Source: Aquaspirillum sp. LM1
GTDB lineage: Bacteria > Pseudomonadota > Gammaproteobacteria > Burkholderiales > Aquaspirillaceae
Length of the DNA: 64,000 nt
Reading direction: 5' to 3'
NCBI RefSeq assembly: GCF_002002905.1
Contig: NZ_CP019509.1
Location: 3,882,001 to 3,946,000, forward strand
Shown here: positions 8,449 through 18,083 of the stretch, in pieces
Position numbering within the stretch: position 1 is the first letter of the stretch
Layout of the letters: every line of letters begins with the position of its first letter
Notes under the pieces: model-generated
Told to the model about the DNA's origin: nothing
Database searches by the model: none
What the model saw: only the letters and a program-made list of their open reading frames with translations
Program-made: the position numbers and the translations under genes

Positions 8449-8641
8449 ACCGCCCGTTCGGGCCGCGTCGCCCCTGCGCAGCCCACCACTTCCCGTGGTA
8501 GCATCGTCGCCCGGTGACCAAGCCCGCCCCGTCACGCGTGCGGCCTGTTGCCAGCCCGCGCCAGGCAGCGCTTGGCGGCCCCCTCCGTGCCTGCGCCTAC
8601 CCGGCGGCGGCACGTCACAGCCTTCGATCGGAGACCATTCA

Positions 8642-9208
8642 ATGAGCCTGCTGGGCGATCTGCTCGTGCATAACCGCACCTTCGTGGACAACCGCGAATA
8701 CGAAAAATTTGAAACCGACAAGTTTCCCGACAAGAATCTGGCCGTGCTGGCCTGCATGGACGCCCGGCTGGTCGAGCTGCTGCCGCAGGCCATGGGCCTG
8801 AAAAACGGCGACGCCAAACTGATCAAGAATGCTGGCGCGCTGGTCACCCACCCCTGGGGCTCGGTGATGCGCAGCCTGCTGGTGGCGGTGTATGAGCTGC
8901 GTGCCGAAGAAATCTGCGTGGTGGCACACCACGATTGCGGCATGCGCGCCATCGACCCGGCGCGGATTCTGGAAAACGCCCGCGAACGCGGCGTCAGCGA
9001 AGACACCATTGTCACCCTGCGTGCCGCCGGGATTGACCTGGACAGCTGGCTGAAGGGGTTTGACAATGTGCAGGACAGCGTGCGCCACACCGTGGCCACC
9101 ATTCGCAGCCACCCGCTGATGCCCAAGGATATTCCGGTGCATGGCCTGGTGATCCACCCGACCACCGGTCAACTGGATGTGCTGGTGGACGGTTACCAGC
9201 GGGCATGA
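8642..9208 (+). CDS. Beta-class carbonic anhydrase
   Basis: 188 residues. Zinc and active-site signature is clear: CMDAR (C38, D40, R42) and HHDCG (H96, C99), the Cys-His-Cys zinc site with the Asp-Arg dyad of beta-carbonic anhydrases, which interconvert CO2 and bicarbonate. The HPWG and GLVIHPTTGQLDVLVDG segments place it in the short beta-CA subgroup found beside housekeeping genes. A GGAG site precedes the start. Its stop overlaps nadD (ATGA), so the two are translationally coupled. Confidence 0.9.
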   Translation: MSLLGDLLVHNRTFVDNREYEKFETDKFPDKNLAVLACMDARLVELLPQAMGLKNGDAKLIKNAGALVTHPWGSVMRSLLVAVYELRAEEICVVAHHDCGMRAIDPARILENARERGVSEDTIVTLRAAGIDLDSWLKGFDNVQDSVRHTVATIRSHPLMPKDIPVHGLVIHPTTGQLDVLVDGYQRA

Positions 9209-9852
9209 GCGTGCGCGTTGGCCTGTTTGGCGGCACCTTCGACCCGATGCACCTGGCGCATCTGCGCATGGCGTGCGCGCTGCGCGACGAGCTATCGCTG
9301 GACCGGGTGCATGTGGTGCCGGCTGGCGTACCCTACCACCGCGCCCGCGCGCCGCTGGCCAGCCCGGCGCAGCGGCTGGAGATGGTCCGCCTGACCCTGG
9401 CAGGCCAGCCTGGCCTGCTGGCCGACGACCGGGAAATCCGCCGCCAGCGCCCGGCGTATACGGTGGAAACCCTGGAAAGCCTGCGCGCCGACCTGGGTGC
9501 CGACGCCGAACTGTGGCTGCTGATTGGCGGCGACTCACTGGCCGCCTTGCACACCTGGCGGCGCTGGCCCCAGCTCTTGCAACTGGCCAATCTGGCCGTG
9601 CTGCAGCGCCCCGACCTGCCTTGCCCGGCGCTGGACCCCGCCGTGGCCGTGCTGTGGCAGGCGCGCCAAGTGGCTGATTTTTCAAAACGAACGCATTACG
9701 GTACAATCCGCGCCCTGACCTTGCCCGCGCTGGCAGTATCGGCCACTGCCATCCGCCAGGCCCTGGCGGATGGTCAGCCCTGCGATGGGCTGCTGGCCCC
9801 GGCGGTACTGGACTATATTCATCAACAGCAGCTGTACTGCGGTCAGCCGTAG
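9205..9852 (+). CDS. nadD: Nicotinate-nucleotide adenylyltransferase
   Basis: 215 residues, the normal NadD length. Makes nicotinate adenine dinucleotide from NaMN and ATP in NAD synthesis. The nucleotidyltransferase signature GGTFDPMHLAH is at residues 9-19 and the C-terminal SATAIRQAL (the ISSTxIR-type motif) follows. It overlaps the carbonic anhydrase gene by 4 bases and precedes rsfS and rlmH, the conserved proteobacterial order. Confidence 0.95.
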   Translation: MSVRVGLFGGTFDPMHLAHLRMACALRDELSLDRVHVVPAGVPYHRARAPLASPAQRLEMVRLTLAGQPGLLADDREIRRQRPAYTVETLESLRADLGADAELWLLIGGDSLAALHTWRRWPQLLQLANLAVLQRPDLPCPALDPAVAVLWQARQVADFSKRTHYGTIRALTLPALAVSATAIRQALADGQPCDGLLAPAVLDYIHQQQLYCGQP

Positions 9853-9924
9853 CGCCTGCCTGTTCCGGTTGACCCGGCCTGCGCCGGCATTCCACTGCAC
9901 TGAACCTGCTCTAGCCAAAAATCA

Positions 9925-10305
9925 ATGAAAGACATCATGGACGCACAAGCGATTGCCGCACTGGCGGTAGAAGCCCTCGAAGACATCAAGGGTAAAGACA
10001 TCATCAACCTCGACACCCAGAAGCTGACCGACCTGTTTCAGCGCATGGTGGTGTGCACCGGCGACTCCAACCGCCAGGTCAAGGCGCTGGCCAACAGCGT
10101 ACACGTCAAGCTGAAGGAAAACGGCGTGGACATCGTTGGCACCGAAGGCGAAGCCTCGGGTGAATGGGTGCTGGTGGATGCCGGCGACGTGGTGGTGCAT
10201 GTGATGCTGCCCGCCGTGCGCGACTACTACGACCTCGAAGCGCTGTGGGGCGGTGAAAAGCCGTCGTTCAACCCGAACGCGGCCCGCCCGTGGAACGCCC
10301 TGTAA
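9925..10305 (+). CDS. rsfS: Ribosomal silencing factor RsfS
   Basis: 126 residues, about 20 more than E. coli RsfS. Binds ribosomal protein uL14 and blocks subunit joining in starvation. Family segments: [42 protein letters not shown] and [11 protein letters not shown] second in-frame ATG at 9937 (MDAQAI) could be the real start; neither has a strong ribosome site. Sits between nadD and rlmH as in most relatives. Confidence 0.94.
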   Translation: MKDIMDAQAIAALAVEALEDIKGKDIINLDTQKLTDLFQRMVVCTGDSNRQVKALANSVHVKLKENGVDIVGTEGEASGEWVLVDAGDVVVHVMLPAVRDYYDLEALWGGEKPSFNPNAARPWNAL

Positions 10306-10333
10306 CCCTGACCGTGTCTGGCGGACTGCTTCG

Positions 10334-10804
10334 ATGAAAATGACCTTGCTGGCCGTCGGCAGCAAAATGCCGCGCTGGGTGGACGAGGCGTTTACCGAAT
10401 ACGCCCGCCGCCTGCCGCGTGAAGCCTCGCTGCATCTGGTGGAAATCAAGCCGGAAAAACGCGGCGGCGGCGTCACCGCCGAAAAAGGCATGGCCGCCGA
10501 ATGCGCGCGCATCGAAGCGGCCATTCCGCCACGCAGCAAGCTGATCGTGCTGGACGAACGCGGCCAGGACTGGACCAGTGTGCGCCTGGCCAGCGAAATG
10601 AAAACCTGGCTGGCCGGCGGCGACGACATCTGTCTGGTGATTGGCGGTGCCGACGGCCTGTCACCCGCCATCAAGCAGCGCGCTGACGTGCTGCTGCGCC
10701 TGTCGGCGCTGACCCTGCCGCATGGCATGGTGCGCGTGCTGCTGGCCGAACAGCTTTACCGCGCGGTGTCGATCCTGAACAACCATCCGTACCATCGGGA
10801 GTGA
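10334..10804 (+). CDS. rlmH: 23S rRNA pseudouridine-1915 N3-methyltransferase RlmH
   Basis: 156 residues, the standard length of this SPOUT methyltransferase, which modifies pseudouridine 1915 in helix 69 of the assembled 70S ribosome. The SAM-binding knot is visible as [11 protein letters not shown] and LLAEQLYRA, and the conserved end YHRE is intact. The longer frame from 10253 overlaps rsfS and is not used. The next gene is the lower-G+C PtuA; the maf/rng genes that often follow rlmH in Neisseriales are displaced or elsewhere. Confidence 0.95.
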   Translation: MKMTLLAVGSKMPRWVDEAFTEYARRLPREASLHLVEIKPEKRGGGVTAEKGMAAECARIEAAIPPRSKLIVLDERGQDWTSVRLASEMKTWLAGGDDICLVIGGADGLSPAIKQRADVLLRLSALTLPHGMVRVLLAEQLYRAVSILNNHPYHRE

Positions 10805-10998
10805 GAAGTGCGCATACACTTCAGTTTCTCCCCCTACCTCTTGGCCTGCTAGCATCGCTTTGCCCGCGATGGCGGCATTGCGGTTCTTAAAGCTGCTCAC
10901 CACACACAGCGCAGCGTACGCAGACAGTGCGAGTCATACGGCAAGGTCGTGCAACAACGCCAGGGGTTTTGTGGGCGGCTTTTAACCAAGGACGCAAA

Positions 10999-12447
10999 AT
11001 GCGCATTGACCGCCTTGATCTGAAAAACTATCGCTGTTTTGACGATTTGCATGTGGAGTTTGACCCACATATGACTGTGCTGGTGGCACCAAATGGCTCC
11101 GGGAAAACCGCAATTCTGGATGCGGTCAAAGTCGCGTTATGGCCCTATGTGGCAGGCTTTGCGCTGGGCAGCACCACCAATGACGTCACCAGCATTCAAA
11201 TCGACGATGTGCGACAAGCACGGGTGCGCGCCCATGAAATGGACTGGCGTTTGCCAGCTGAAATCTACGCCAGCGGCGCGCTATATGTTCGCGCCCTGAT
11301 GGAGGATGGCGCGCTGAAACGCCCCGCCTCTGCCAACCACGCCTCTGATGCAACGTCAGAGGCGCAGCCTTGGGCGTGTGTGCGGTATAGGGAAAGCATC
11401 AAGAAAAACACCAAAACCAAGAGCCGCGCCTCCAAACACGCGTTGGATCTGGAAAACGTGGCGCAAGCACTGCAAAAACGCATTTTTTCAGATGCTCAAT
11501 CCCTGCCAGACGACTTGCCGATGCTGGGCTATTACGGCACGGGCCGCTTATGGGCGCACAAAAAGCTCACTGCCGCCTATGACAAGGCCGATGGCGAAGC
11601 GGCGTCCCGCACGTTTGCTTACCGGGATTGCCTGGACCCAGCCTCCAGCTATAAACATTTTTCGGCGTGGTATTCACGCATTTTCAAGTCATTTCGCGCC
11701 GCTCAGATTCGCCATCTTGAAAAGCGCGCATCAGCTGACACGCTGAACGAACTGAGTGCGCCCATCCGGGCCATTCAACTGGCGACAGACGCCATGCTGG
11801 CGCGGCATACCGGCTGGCGAGAGCTGGAATACAGCGAAGAATATGCCGATTTAGTGCTCAATCATCAGGCGCATGGGCAACTCAAAGCCAGCCAGCTCAG
11901 CGACGGCATACGCAATATGCTGGCCTTGGTGGGCGATATTGCCTACCGTTGCTACAAGCTGAATGCCCACCTGGGCGAGGCAGCGCCCAGACGTACCCGG
12001 GGGATTGTGCTGATCGACGAAGTGGACATGCATTTGCATCCAGGCTGGCAACAAACCGTGGTGGCCGACTTGATGGAAATTTTTCCGCGCATTCAGTTCA
12101 TCATCACCACGCATAGCCCACAAGTATTAAGCACCGTCAGACGAGAAAACATCCGCCTCCTTGGCCTGGATGTCAGCGGTCAGATGATCGCCACGCCCCC
12201 TTTGGCGATGACCTATGGCGAACCCAGTGGCGATGTGCTGCGCAGTGTGATGCAGGTGGATCCACAGCCACCAGTCAAAGAAAAAGCCGACCTGAAACGC
12301 CTGACCGAGTGGGTGGATCAAGGGCTTTATGATCAACCGGAGGCCGTGGCCTTGTATCAACAACTGGCCGCCAGCCTGGGTGAACAACACCCGCAGTTGC
12401 AACGTTTGCAGCGCAGCAGGCTACGCCAGGAGGCGCTCAAGCCATGA
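10999..12447 (+). CDS. ptuA: PtuA-like AAA ATPase of a Septu anti-phage system
   Basis: 482 residues. Walker A APNGSGKT (residues 30-37), ABC-like signature QLSDGIRNM, Walker B IVLIDEVD (D340/E341) and switch histidine in TTHSPQVLS (H372) mark an SMC/ABC-type ATPase of the AAA_21 group. PtuA assembles with the HNH nuclease PtuB in Septu defence; the two genes overlap here (ATGA). Start at 10999 has AAGGA upstream; the longer frame from 10927 lacks one. G+C is about 50% in sampled lines against 60-65% around it, suggesting horizontal acquisition between rlmH and the chemoreceptor. No reverse transcriptase is nearby, so it is not a retron version. Confidence 0.82.
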   Translation: MRIDRLDLKNYRCFDDLHVEFDPHMTVLVAPNGSGKTAILDAVKVALWPYVAGFALGSTTNDVTSIQIDDVRQARVRAHEMDWRLPAEIYASGALYVRALMEDGALKRPASANHASDATSEAQPWACVRYRESIKKNTKTKSRASKHALDLENVAQALQKRIFSDAQSLPDDLPMLGYYGTGRLWAHKKLTAAYDKADGEAASRTFAYRDCLDPASSYKHFSAWYSRIFKSFRAAQIRHLEKRASADTLNELSAPIRAIQLATDAMLARHTGWRELEYSEEYADLVLNHQAHGQLKASQLSDGIRNMLALVGDIAYRCYKLNAHLGEAAPRRTRGIVLIDEVDMHLHPGWQQTVVADLMEIFPRIQFIITTHSPQVLSTVRRENIRLLGLDVSGQMIATPPLAMTYGEPSGDVLRSVMQVDPQPPVKEKADLKRLTEWVDQGLYDQPEAVALYQQLAASLGEQHPQLQRLQRSRLRQEALKP

Positions 12448-13178
12448 GGGCCATCAGCAAGCAGGGCGGCGGCGGTTATCACCTCAATAAAGCCCACGCC
12501 ACGCCGCCGACCACCGTAGAACAAGCCACCCGTGGCTGGCGTAACTTGGCGCATAAAGAGGACATCCTGCAAAGCTTGCTCGCCGAGCAGTATCACCTGT
12601 GCTGCTACAGCGAGCTGCGCGCAGATGAATTGGATCTTGGCTACCACATCGAGCATGTAGAAAACAAAAAACAAAACCCCGCCCGCACATTTGATTACAG
12701 CAACCTGGCGGCCAGCGCACTACATTCGTCTGACTTACAGACCTTCAAGGTACAACAAGATGAAGTCTTTGGCGGCCATGCGCCAGGCAAGCAAGGCGAT
12801 GTGGATGGGTCGCGTTTTGTCTCCTGCCATCAAGCGGATTGCTCGCGATATTTTGCCTACCTGTCGGATGGCCGCGTGACGCCCGCCGTTCATCTGACGC
12901 CAGCGGAACAAGCGCGCGCTCGTTACACCATTGAGTTGCTTAATCTCAACAGCGGCTATCTGGTCACGCTCCGGCAGCAATGGTGGGATGAGCTGGATCA
13001 ATTGTTCGAGACGCACCAGAAGCAGGATTGGAGCCTGGCTGACTTGGCCAGCGTGGATTTGCTGCCCGTTAACCAGCGTCTGAGCCGATTTTTTAGCCTG
13101 ACACGCCAGTTTTTTGGCCAGATTGCCGAAGATGTCTTGCAGCGGCATGCACCGCAACAGATGTCATGTCTTTCATAA
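12444..13178 (+). CDS. ptuB: PtuB-like HNH endonuclease
   Basis: 244 residues, similar to the TIGR02646 type of HNH nuclease found with PtuA and retrons. Active-site region: HLCCYSELRADELDLGYHIEH with a cysteine pair at 53-54 and HIEH (H68, E70, H71), then FDYSNLAAS (N87), the beta-beta-alpha-metal layout. A second cluster SCHQADC lies at about residues 127-133. It begins inside the ptuA stop codon. In Septu the PtuA ATPase is thought to restrain or license this nuclease until infection. Family placement rests on motif and gene pairing; the cysteine arrangement differs from the commonest CxxC form. Confidence 0.75.
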   Translation: MRAISKQGGGGYHLNKAHATPPTTVEQATRGWRNLAHKEDILQSLLAEQYHLCCYSELRADELDLGYHIEHVENKKQNPARTFDYSNLAASALHSSDLQTFKVQQDEVFGGHAPGKQGDVDGSRFVSCHQADCSRYFAYLSDGRVTPAVHLTPAEQARARYTIELLNLNSGYLVTLRQQWWDELDQLFETHQKQDWSLADLASVDLLPVNQRLSRFFSLTRQFFGQIAEDVLQRHAPQQMSCLS

Positions 13179-13690
13179 GCTGAGTTCTGTACTGTCTGTC
13201 GCACCTGACCAGAATAGGCAGCAGCGACTGGCTGACTGGCATCACGTCGCATGGCATCGAGATCTGCCGAACACCCTCGCCCTTCCAAAAGCTGACACGC
13301 GCCTCACCTCACCACCAACATACCCGACGTTACCGCAGAAGCGCCCGGCTTTGTCGCCATCTCTGGCCGGATCGTGCTCACAACAGGCCACCGTGAGGCC
13401 AGGCATTTCGCACAAACGCCCTGTCAGTGACGTATGCATGCTGGCCATCGAGTCCATTACCGAAAAAACAATAGCCTCAAGGCATAATTCACTTGCATTA
13501 AGCTAAGTCATCACACTATCATCGTTGTGCAAACAAACCGCGTAGAAAACAAAAACAAATAATAATCAACCACTTGAATAAATGTCTATCCTGACGGTAC
13601 TGATGTGCCTCATGATAAAAACCACGTCGACACGCATGACTTTTTTATTTAGGTGTTTTTACTTAGTATTTTTAACCGTGGATGTGTCTT
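13179..13690. other. AT-rich intergenic stretch after the PtuAB module
   Basis: About 510 bases with no convincing gene. A 130-codon open frame crossing the end of ptuB has no ribosome site and no recognisable composition. The part from 13500 to 13690 is strikingly AT-rich compared with the rest of the window and presumably includes the chemoreceptor promoter, but no clear sigma28 or sigma70 pair was found. Probably the right edge of the acquired segment. Confidence 0.5.
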
Positions 13691-15301
13691 ATGAAAATAT
13701 CCCATCGTCTGGCCTTGATCGTGCTGTTTGCCGCCATTGGCTTCATCCTTCTCTCTGCCTACTCGCTGTATGTGGTACGCGATGCCATGCTGTCCGAGCG
13801 CAAGGCCGGCATCGAAACGCATGTGCGCATGGCTGGCAACCTGATTGCCCAATTCCAGGCGGCAGAAAAATCCGGCAAGCTCAGTCGGGAAGACGCGCAA
13901 CGTCTGGCAGCGCAGGCCATTCGCGGCATGCGCCACAAGGGCGACTACATGGTGCTGCGTGATTTTTCCGGGCTGTTCATCGCCCATCCGGACAAGCGCA
14001 AGGAAGGCAAGATTGATCCCGGCGGCAAATTGCCGGATGGCCGTACCACCATCGAAGGCTATCGGGAAGTGCTGGAAAAAAGCGACTTTGGCTATGTGTT
14101 GTTTTACACCCGCCGACCGAATGGCGATGTGCAATATCCCCGCCTGAATGGTGTGCTGAAAATCCCTGAATGGAACTGGATTCTGGGTACCGGGGTGTTT
14201 CTGGATGACATCGACGCCGTCTTCTGGCAGCGCGTCTGGCAGTTTCTGGGCATTGGTGCCGCCGTGTTTGCCTGTATGGTCGGGATAGCCATCTGGATTT
14301 CGCACGCCATCTACCGGGCGCTGGGCGGCGAACCCTCGCATGCCACCCGCGTGGCGCAGGCCATTGCCAGTGGCCAGTTGAACCAGCGCATTGATGACCG
14401 CGTGAATGACGCCAGCCTGCTGGGGGCGATGGCACGCATGCAGGAACATCTGCGCGGCATGGTCCGGCAAATCCAGCAGAACGCCAATCAGCTCAACCAG
14501 TCCGCTCATGGCATCAATCAGCAAATGATGGACATGGCCAGCATGGCCAGCCACGCCACCGACGCCGCCACCTCCAGCACGGCGGCCATTCAGCAGTTAT
14601 CCCACAGTGTGCAGAACATTTCCGGCAATGCCCAGCGCACCCAGACGCAATCCGCGCGCGCTGCCACGCTGGCCGAAGATGGCGGCGTGCTGGTCAGCGA
14701 TGCCGCCAGCCATATTCAGCAGGTGTCCGAGCAACTGGCGCATGCCTCTGAGCAGATTGCCGCGCTCGACCAGCGCGCGGCGGACATTGGCGGCATTGCC
14801 GGGGTGATCAAGGACATTGCCGACCAGACCAACCTGCTGGCGCTGAACGCGGCGATTGAAGCCGCCCGCGCCGGCGAGCAGGGCCGGGGCTTTGCCGTGG
14901 TGGCCGACGAGGTGCGCAAGCTGGCTGAGCGCACCACCCAGGCCACGGCACAGATTGCCAGCATGATCGGCGCGGTGCAGCGCGATACCCGCGATGTGGT
15001 GGGCAGCATGAATGCTGCAGCCCCCCAAGTGGAAAGCAGTGTGGAAAAGGCGCAGTCGGCGGCGCGGGCGCTGGGAGAAATCCGCGCGGGTGCGGCACTG
15101 GCGCTGGACAATATTCGTGATGTGGCCAGTGCCACCCTGGAGCAAAGCGTGGCCAACCAGAGCGTGGCCGAGCATATCGAGCGTATCGCCAGCATGGTGG
15201 CGCAATCGGCGAGCACCGCCGAGCAGGCGCGACACAGTGCCCAACAGCTGGAAGTGCTGGCCGACCAGCTCAATGCCGCCGTGGCCAAGTTTCAGGTGTA
15301 A
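13691..15301 (+). CDS. Methyl-accepting chemotaxis protein with single Cache sensor
   Basis: 536 residues from MKISHRLAL. Topology: membrane segment at about 8-28, a periplasmic sCache_2-type domain ([22 protein letters not shown] through [12 protein letters not shown]), second membrane segment near 185-210, HAMP, then the cytoplasmic coiled coil with the conserved hairpin tip ([20 protein letters not shown]). sCache_2 receptors commonly sense small organic acids. It ends VAKFQV with no CheR-binding pentapeptide. A Met three codons earlier (13682) is possible. Transcribed alone and convergent with the oligopeptidase gene. Confidence 0.9.
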   Translation: MKISHRLALIVLFAAIGFILLSAYSLYVVRDAMLSERKAGIETHVRMAGNLIAQFQAAEKSGKLSREDAQRLAAQAIRGMRHKGDYMVLRDFSGLFIAHPDKRKEGKIDPGGKLPDGRTTIEGYREVLEKSDFGYVLFYTRRPNGDVQYPRLNGVLKIPEWNWILGTGVFLDDIDAVFWQRVWQFLGIGAAVFACMVGIAIWISHAIYRALGGEPSHATRVAQAIASGQLNQRIDDRVNDASLLGAMARMQEHLRGMVRQIQQNANQLNQSAHGINQQMMDMASMASHATDAATSSTAAIQQLSHSVQNISGNAQRTQTQSARAATLAEDGGVLVSDAASHIQQVSEQLAHASEQIAALDQRAADIGGIAGVIKDIADQTNLLALNAAIEAARAGEQGRGFAVVADEVRKLAERTTQATAQIASMIGAVQRDTRDVVGSMNAAAPQVESSVEKAQSAARALGEIRAGAALALDNIRDVASATLEQSVANQSVAEHIERIASMVAQSASTAEQARHSAQQLEVLADQLNAAVAKFQV

Positions 15302-15366
15302 CGCGGTGTGACCCGGTGCGGCCCCAGCCCCGTCGTGCAGACCGGGGCGGAGGCCTGCCGCCTTCC

Positions 15367-17409
15367 TTATGTGGTGGCGTCCTCGCTGGCCACCAGGCCG
15401 GTGTGGCGCAGCAGGGCATCGATTTGCGGGTCGCGGCCACGGAAGGCGCGGAACGATTCAATCGCCGGGCGCGAGCCACCTACCGCCAGCACTTCGCGGC
15501 GGAATGCCTCACCCACTGCCGGGTTGGCGTGGCCGGTTTCTTCAAATGCAGCGTAAGCATCGGCGGACAGCACTTCCGCCCACTTGTAGCTGTAGTAGCC
15601 TGCGGCATAGCCGCCGGCAAAGATATGGCTGAAGCTGTGCGGCAGACGGTTGTAGGCCGGGGTGGGGTTGACCGCCACCTCGGCGCGCACCGCATCAAGC
15701 AGGGCCATGAATTCGCCCTTGGCGTCCAGTTCGGCGTGCAGCAGCATGTCAAACAATGCCAGCTCCACCTGACGCACCGCCATCATGCCGGACTGGAAGT
15801 TCTTGGCCGCCAGCATCTTGTCGAATAGCGCGCGCGGCAGCGGCTCGCCGCTGTCCACATGGGCGGTCATGTGGCTGAGCACGTCCCATTCCCAGCAGAA
15901 ATTCTCCATGAACTGGCTGGGCAGCTCCACCGCATCCCATTCCACGCCATTGATGCCGGAGACGCCCAGCTCGTCCACTTCGGTGAGCATATGGTGCAGG
16001 CCGTGACCAAACTCATGGAACAGGGTAATCACTTCGTCGTGGGTGAACAGCGCCGGCTTGTCGCCCACCGGGGCGGTGAAGTTGCAGGTGAGCAGCGCCA
16101 CCGGAATCTGCAGGCGGCCATCGGCCAGCAGACGGCGGGCGCGGATGTCGGCCATCCAGGCACCGCCGCGCTTGCCTTCACGCGCGTACAGGTCGGTATA
16201 GAACTGCGCCACCACCTGGCCATTGCGCCGCACTTCCCAGAAGCGGGCGTCCGGGTGCCACAAGGTGGCGGCCAGCGGATGGATATCCACGTCGAACAGC
16301 TTGCTGATGATGGCAAACAGGCCGTCCAGCACGCGCTGTTCGGCAAAGTAGGCTTTGACTTCCTGTTCAGAAAAATCATAGCGCGCCACGCGCAGTTTTT
16401 CGCTGACCCAGGCCAGGTCCCACGCCTGCAGGTCGTTCAGCCCCAGCTCATTGCGGGCAAAGGCTTCCAGCTCGGCGCGGTCGCGCTGGGCAAATGGCTT
16501 GGCGCGGGCGGCCATGTCACGCAGGAAGGCAATCACCTGGCTTGGGTTATCGGCCATCTTGGGGGCCAGCGATACTTCGGCATAGTTGGCAAAGCCCAGC
16601 AGGCGGGCTTCTTCGTCGCGCAGCGACAGGGTTTCGCCAATCAGCAGGGTGTTGTCCAGCTCGGCTGGGCCAAACTCAGCCGCACGGGTGGCGTTGGCGT
16701 GGTACATCGATTCGCGCAGCGCACGGTGATTGGCGTATTGCATCACCGGAAAGTAAAACGGGAAGTGCAGCTTCAGCTTGTAGCCCGGCTTGCCGTCGGC
16801 CTCGGCGGCAGCGCGCATCATTTCCAGCACGTCGTCGGGCAGGCCGTCCAGCTCGGCGGCGTCGTCGATGTAGCGGGCAAAGCCATCGGTGGCGTCCAGC
16901 ACATTCTGGCTAAAGCGCGCCGACAGCTCGGACAGCCGGGCCTGGATGTCGGCAAAGCGGGCTTTTTCGGCGTCGGGCAGTTCGGCACCAGACAGGCGGA
17001 AGTCGCGCAACTGATGGTCGATGATCTGGCGGCGCGCCGGGCTCAGGCTGGCGTAGTCGGCGCTGGCGGCCAGCGCCTTGACCTTGGCGAACAGCGCCAG
17101 GTTTTGCCCCAGCTCGGTATAGAACTCGGAAATTTTGGCCAGATTGCTGTTGTAGGCTTCGCGCAGCGCCGGGGTGTTGACCACCGCGTTCAGGTGCGAC
17201 ACCGGGTCCCACACCCAGCTGATTTTCTCGGTGACGTCAGCCAGCGGAGCCAGCACCGCGTCCCAGGTAGCGGGCACGTTGTCGGCGGTAATGGCCTGCA
17301 CCGTGGCGCGCGCGGTGGCCAGCACCTGATCCACCGCCGGGGTGATATGGTCAGGGCGCACCTCGGCAAAGCGGGGCAGTTCGGCAAAATCAAGCAGCGG
17401 GTTATCCAT
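15367..17409 (-). CDS. prlC: Oligopeptidase A (M3 metallopeptidase)
   Basis: 680 residues, equal to E. coli OpdA/PrlC. Cytoplasmic zinc oligopeptidase that degrades short peptides including cleaved signal peptides. Zinc motif HEFGHGLHH at 465-473, with the downstream glutamate in the NGVEWDAVELPSQFMEN region. Start 17409 is preceded by GAGGATTG. A single-gene transcript between a convergent chemoreceptor and a divergent gamma-carbonic anhydrase gene. Confidence 0.95.
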   Translation of the reverse strand: MDNPLLDFAELPRFAEVRPDHITPAVDQVLATARATVQAITADNVPATWDAVLAPLADVTEKISWVWDPVSHLNAVVNTPALREAYNSNLAKISEFYTELGQNLALFAKVKALAASADYASLSPARRQIIDHQLRDFRLSGAELPDAEKARFADIQARLSELSARFSQNVLDATDGFARYIDDAAELDGLPDDVLEMMRAAAEADGKPGYKLKLHFPFYFPVMQYANHRALRESMYHANATRAAEFGPAELDNTLLIGETLSLRDEEARLLGFANYAEVSLAPKMADNPSQVIAFLRDMAARAKPFAQRDRAELEAFARNELGLNDLQAWDLAWVSEKLRVARYDFSEQEVKAYFAEQRVLDGLFAIISKLFDVDIHPLAATLWHPDARFWEVRRNGQVVAQFYTDLYAREGKRGGAWMADIRARRLLADGRLQIPVALLTCNFTAPVGDKPALFTHDEVITLFHEFGHGLHHMLTEVDELGVSGINGVEWDAVELPSQFMENFCWEWDVLSHMTAHVDSGEPLPRALFDKMLAAKNFQSGMMAVRQVELALFDMLLHAELDAKGEFMALLDAVRAEVAVNPTPAYNRLPHSFSHIFAGGYAAGYYSYKWAEVLSADAYAAFEETGHANPAVGEAFRREVLAVGGSRPAIESFRAFRGRDPQIDALLRHTGLVASEDATT

Positions 17410-17543
17410 GCATCAATCCTCAGTATTCGGGGGTGGGCCAACGCCTCCGGCGCAGAAAACCCGGTGGGGGCGGTTGGCGAAATGCGCTTCGGGGTATCAT
17501 AACGGCTGTTTTCCCGCCACGCAGAGATATGGGGTCTTTTTCG

Positions 17544-18083
17544 ATGAAACGCAACCTTCGCCCGTTTGACGGCATTTACCCACAGGTGCCCGACACCTGT
17601 TTTGTTGACGACACCGCGCTGATTATCGGCGATGCCGTGCTTGGCGAGGACAGCTCGGTCTGGCCGATGGCGGTGATTCGTGCCGATGTGAACTCGGTGC
17701 GCATTGGCGCGCGCAGCAATGTGCAGGATTTTTGCATGCTGCACGAATCGCACAAAAGCGAAAAAGATCCCAATGGCGCACCGCTGACCATTGGCGACGA
17801 TGTGACGATTGGCCATCACGTCAATCTGCACGGCTGCACCATTGGCGACCGCGTGCTGGTGGGCATGGGGTCGATTGTGCTGGATAAAACCGTGATTGAA
17901 TCCGACGTGATCATCGGCGCCGGCAGCCTGGTGCCGCCGGGCAAGCGTCTGGTGTCAGGATTTTTGTACGTGGGCAGCCCGGTGAAGCAGGCGCGGGCGC
18001 TCACCGAAGAAGAACTGGGCTTTTTGCGTTACTCGGCGGCGCATTATGTGCGTCTGGCCAACAAGCACAAGGCCGGCCAATGA
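17544..18083 (+). CDS. Gamma-carbonic anhydrase-like hexapeptide protein (YrdA family)
   Basis: 179 residues of left-handed beta-helix hexapeptide repeats (IGDAVLGEDSSVWPMAVIRADV, IGDRVLVGMGSIVL). Metal-site histidines are in LHESHKS and IGHHVNLHG, as in gamma-class carbonic anhydrases; activity of YrdA-type proteins is often not demonstrable, so enzyme function is uncertain. Start at 17544 (MKRNLRPFDG) matches the family N-terminus; an ATG at 17529 would add five residues. Ends overlapping the small exported protein gene (ATGA). Confidence 0.9.
   Translation: MKRNLRPFDGIYPQVPDTCFVDDTALIIGDAVLGEDSSVWPMAVIRADVNSVRIGARSNVQDFCMLHESHKSEKDPNGAPLTIGDDVTIGHHVNLHGCTIGDRVLVGMGSIVLDKTVIESDVIIGAGSLVPPGKRLVSGFLYVGSPVKQARALTEEELGFLRYSAAHYVRLANKHKAGQ

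Noticed and set aside
10805-10998. Possible retron msr/msd RNA before PtuA
   Set aside because: No reverse transcriptase gene is near, and only a 6-bp inverted repeat (GAAGTG-N6-CACTTC at 10805-10822) is visible. The module is better read as stand-alone Septu.
13114-13506. 130-codon frame overlapping the end of ptuB
   Set aside because: No ribosome site, no recognisable domain, composition unlike a protein and unlike its neighbours.
15859-17502. 547-codon plus-strand open frame
   Set aside because: Lies opposite oligopeptidase A, whose zinc motif and full length are clear. Composition (Gly, His, Gln-rich) is that of an antisense shadow.
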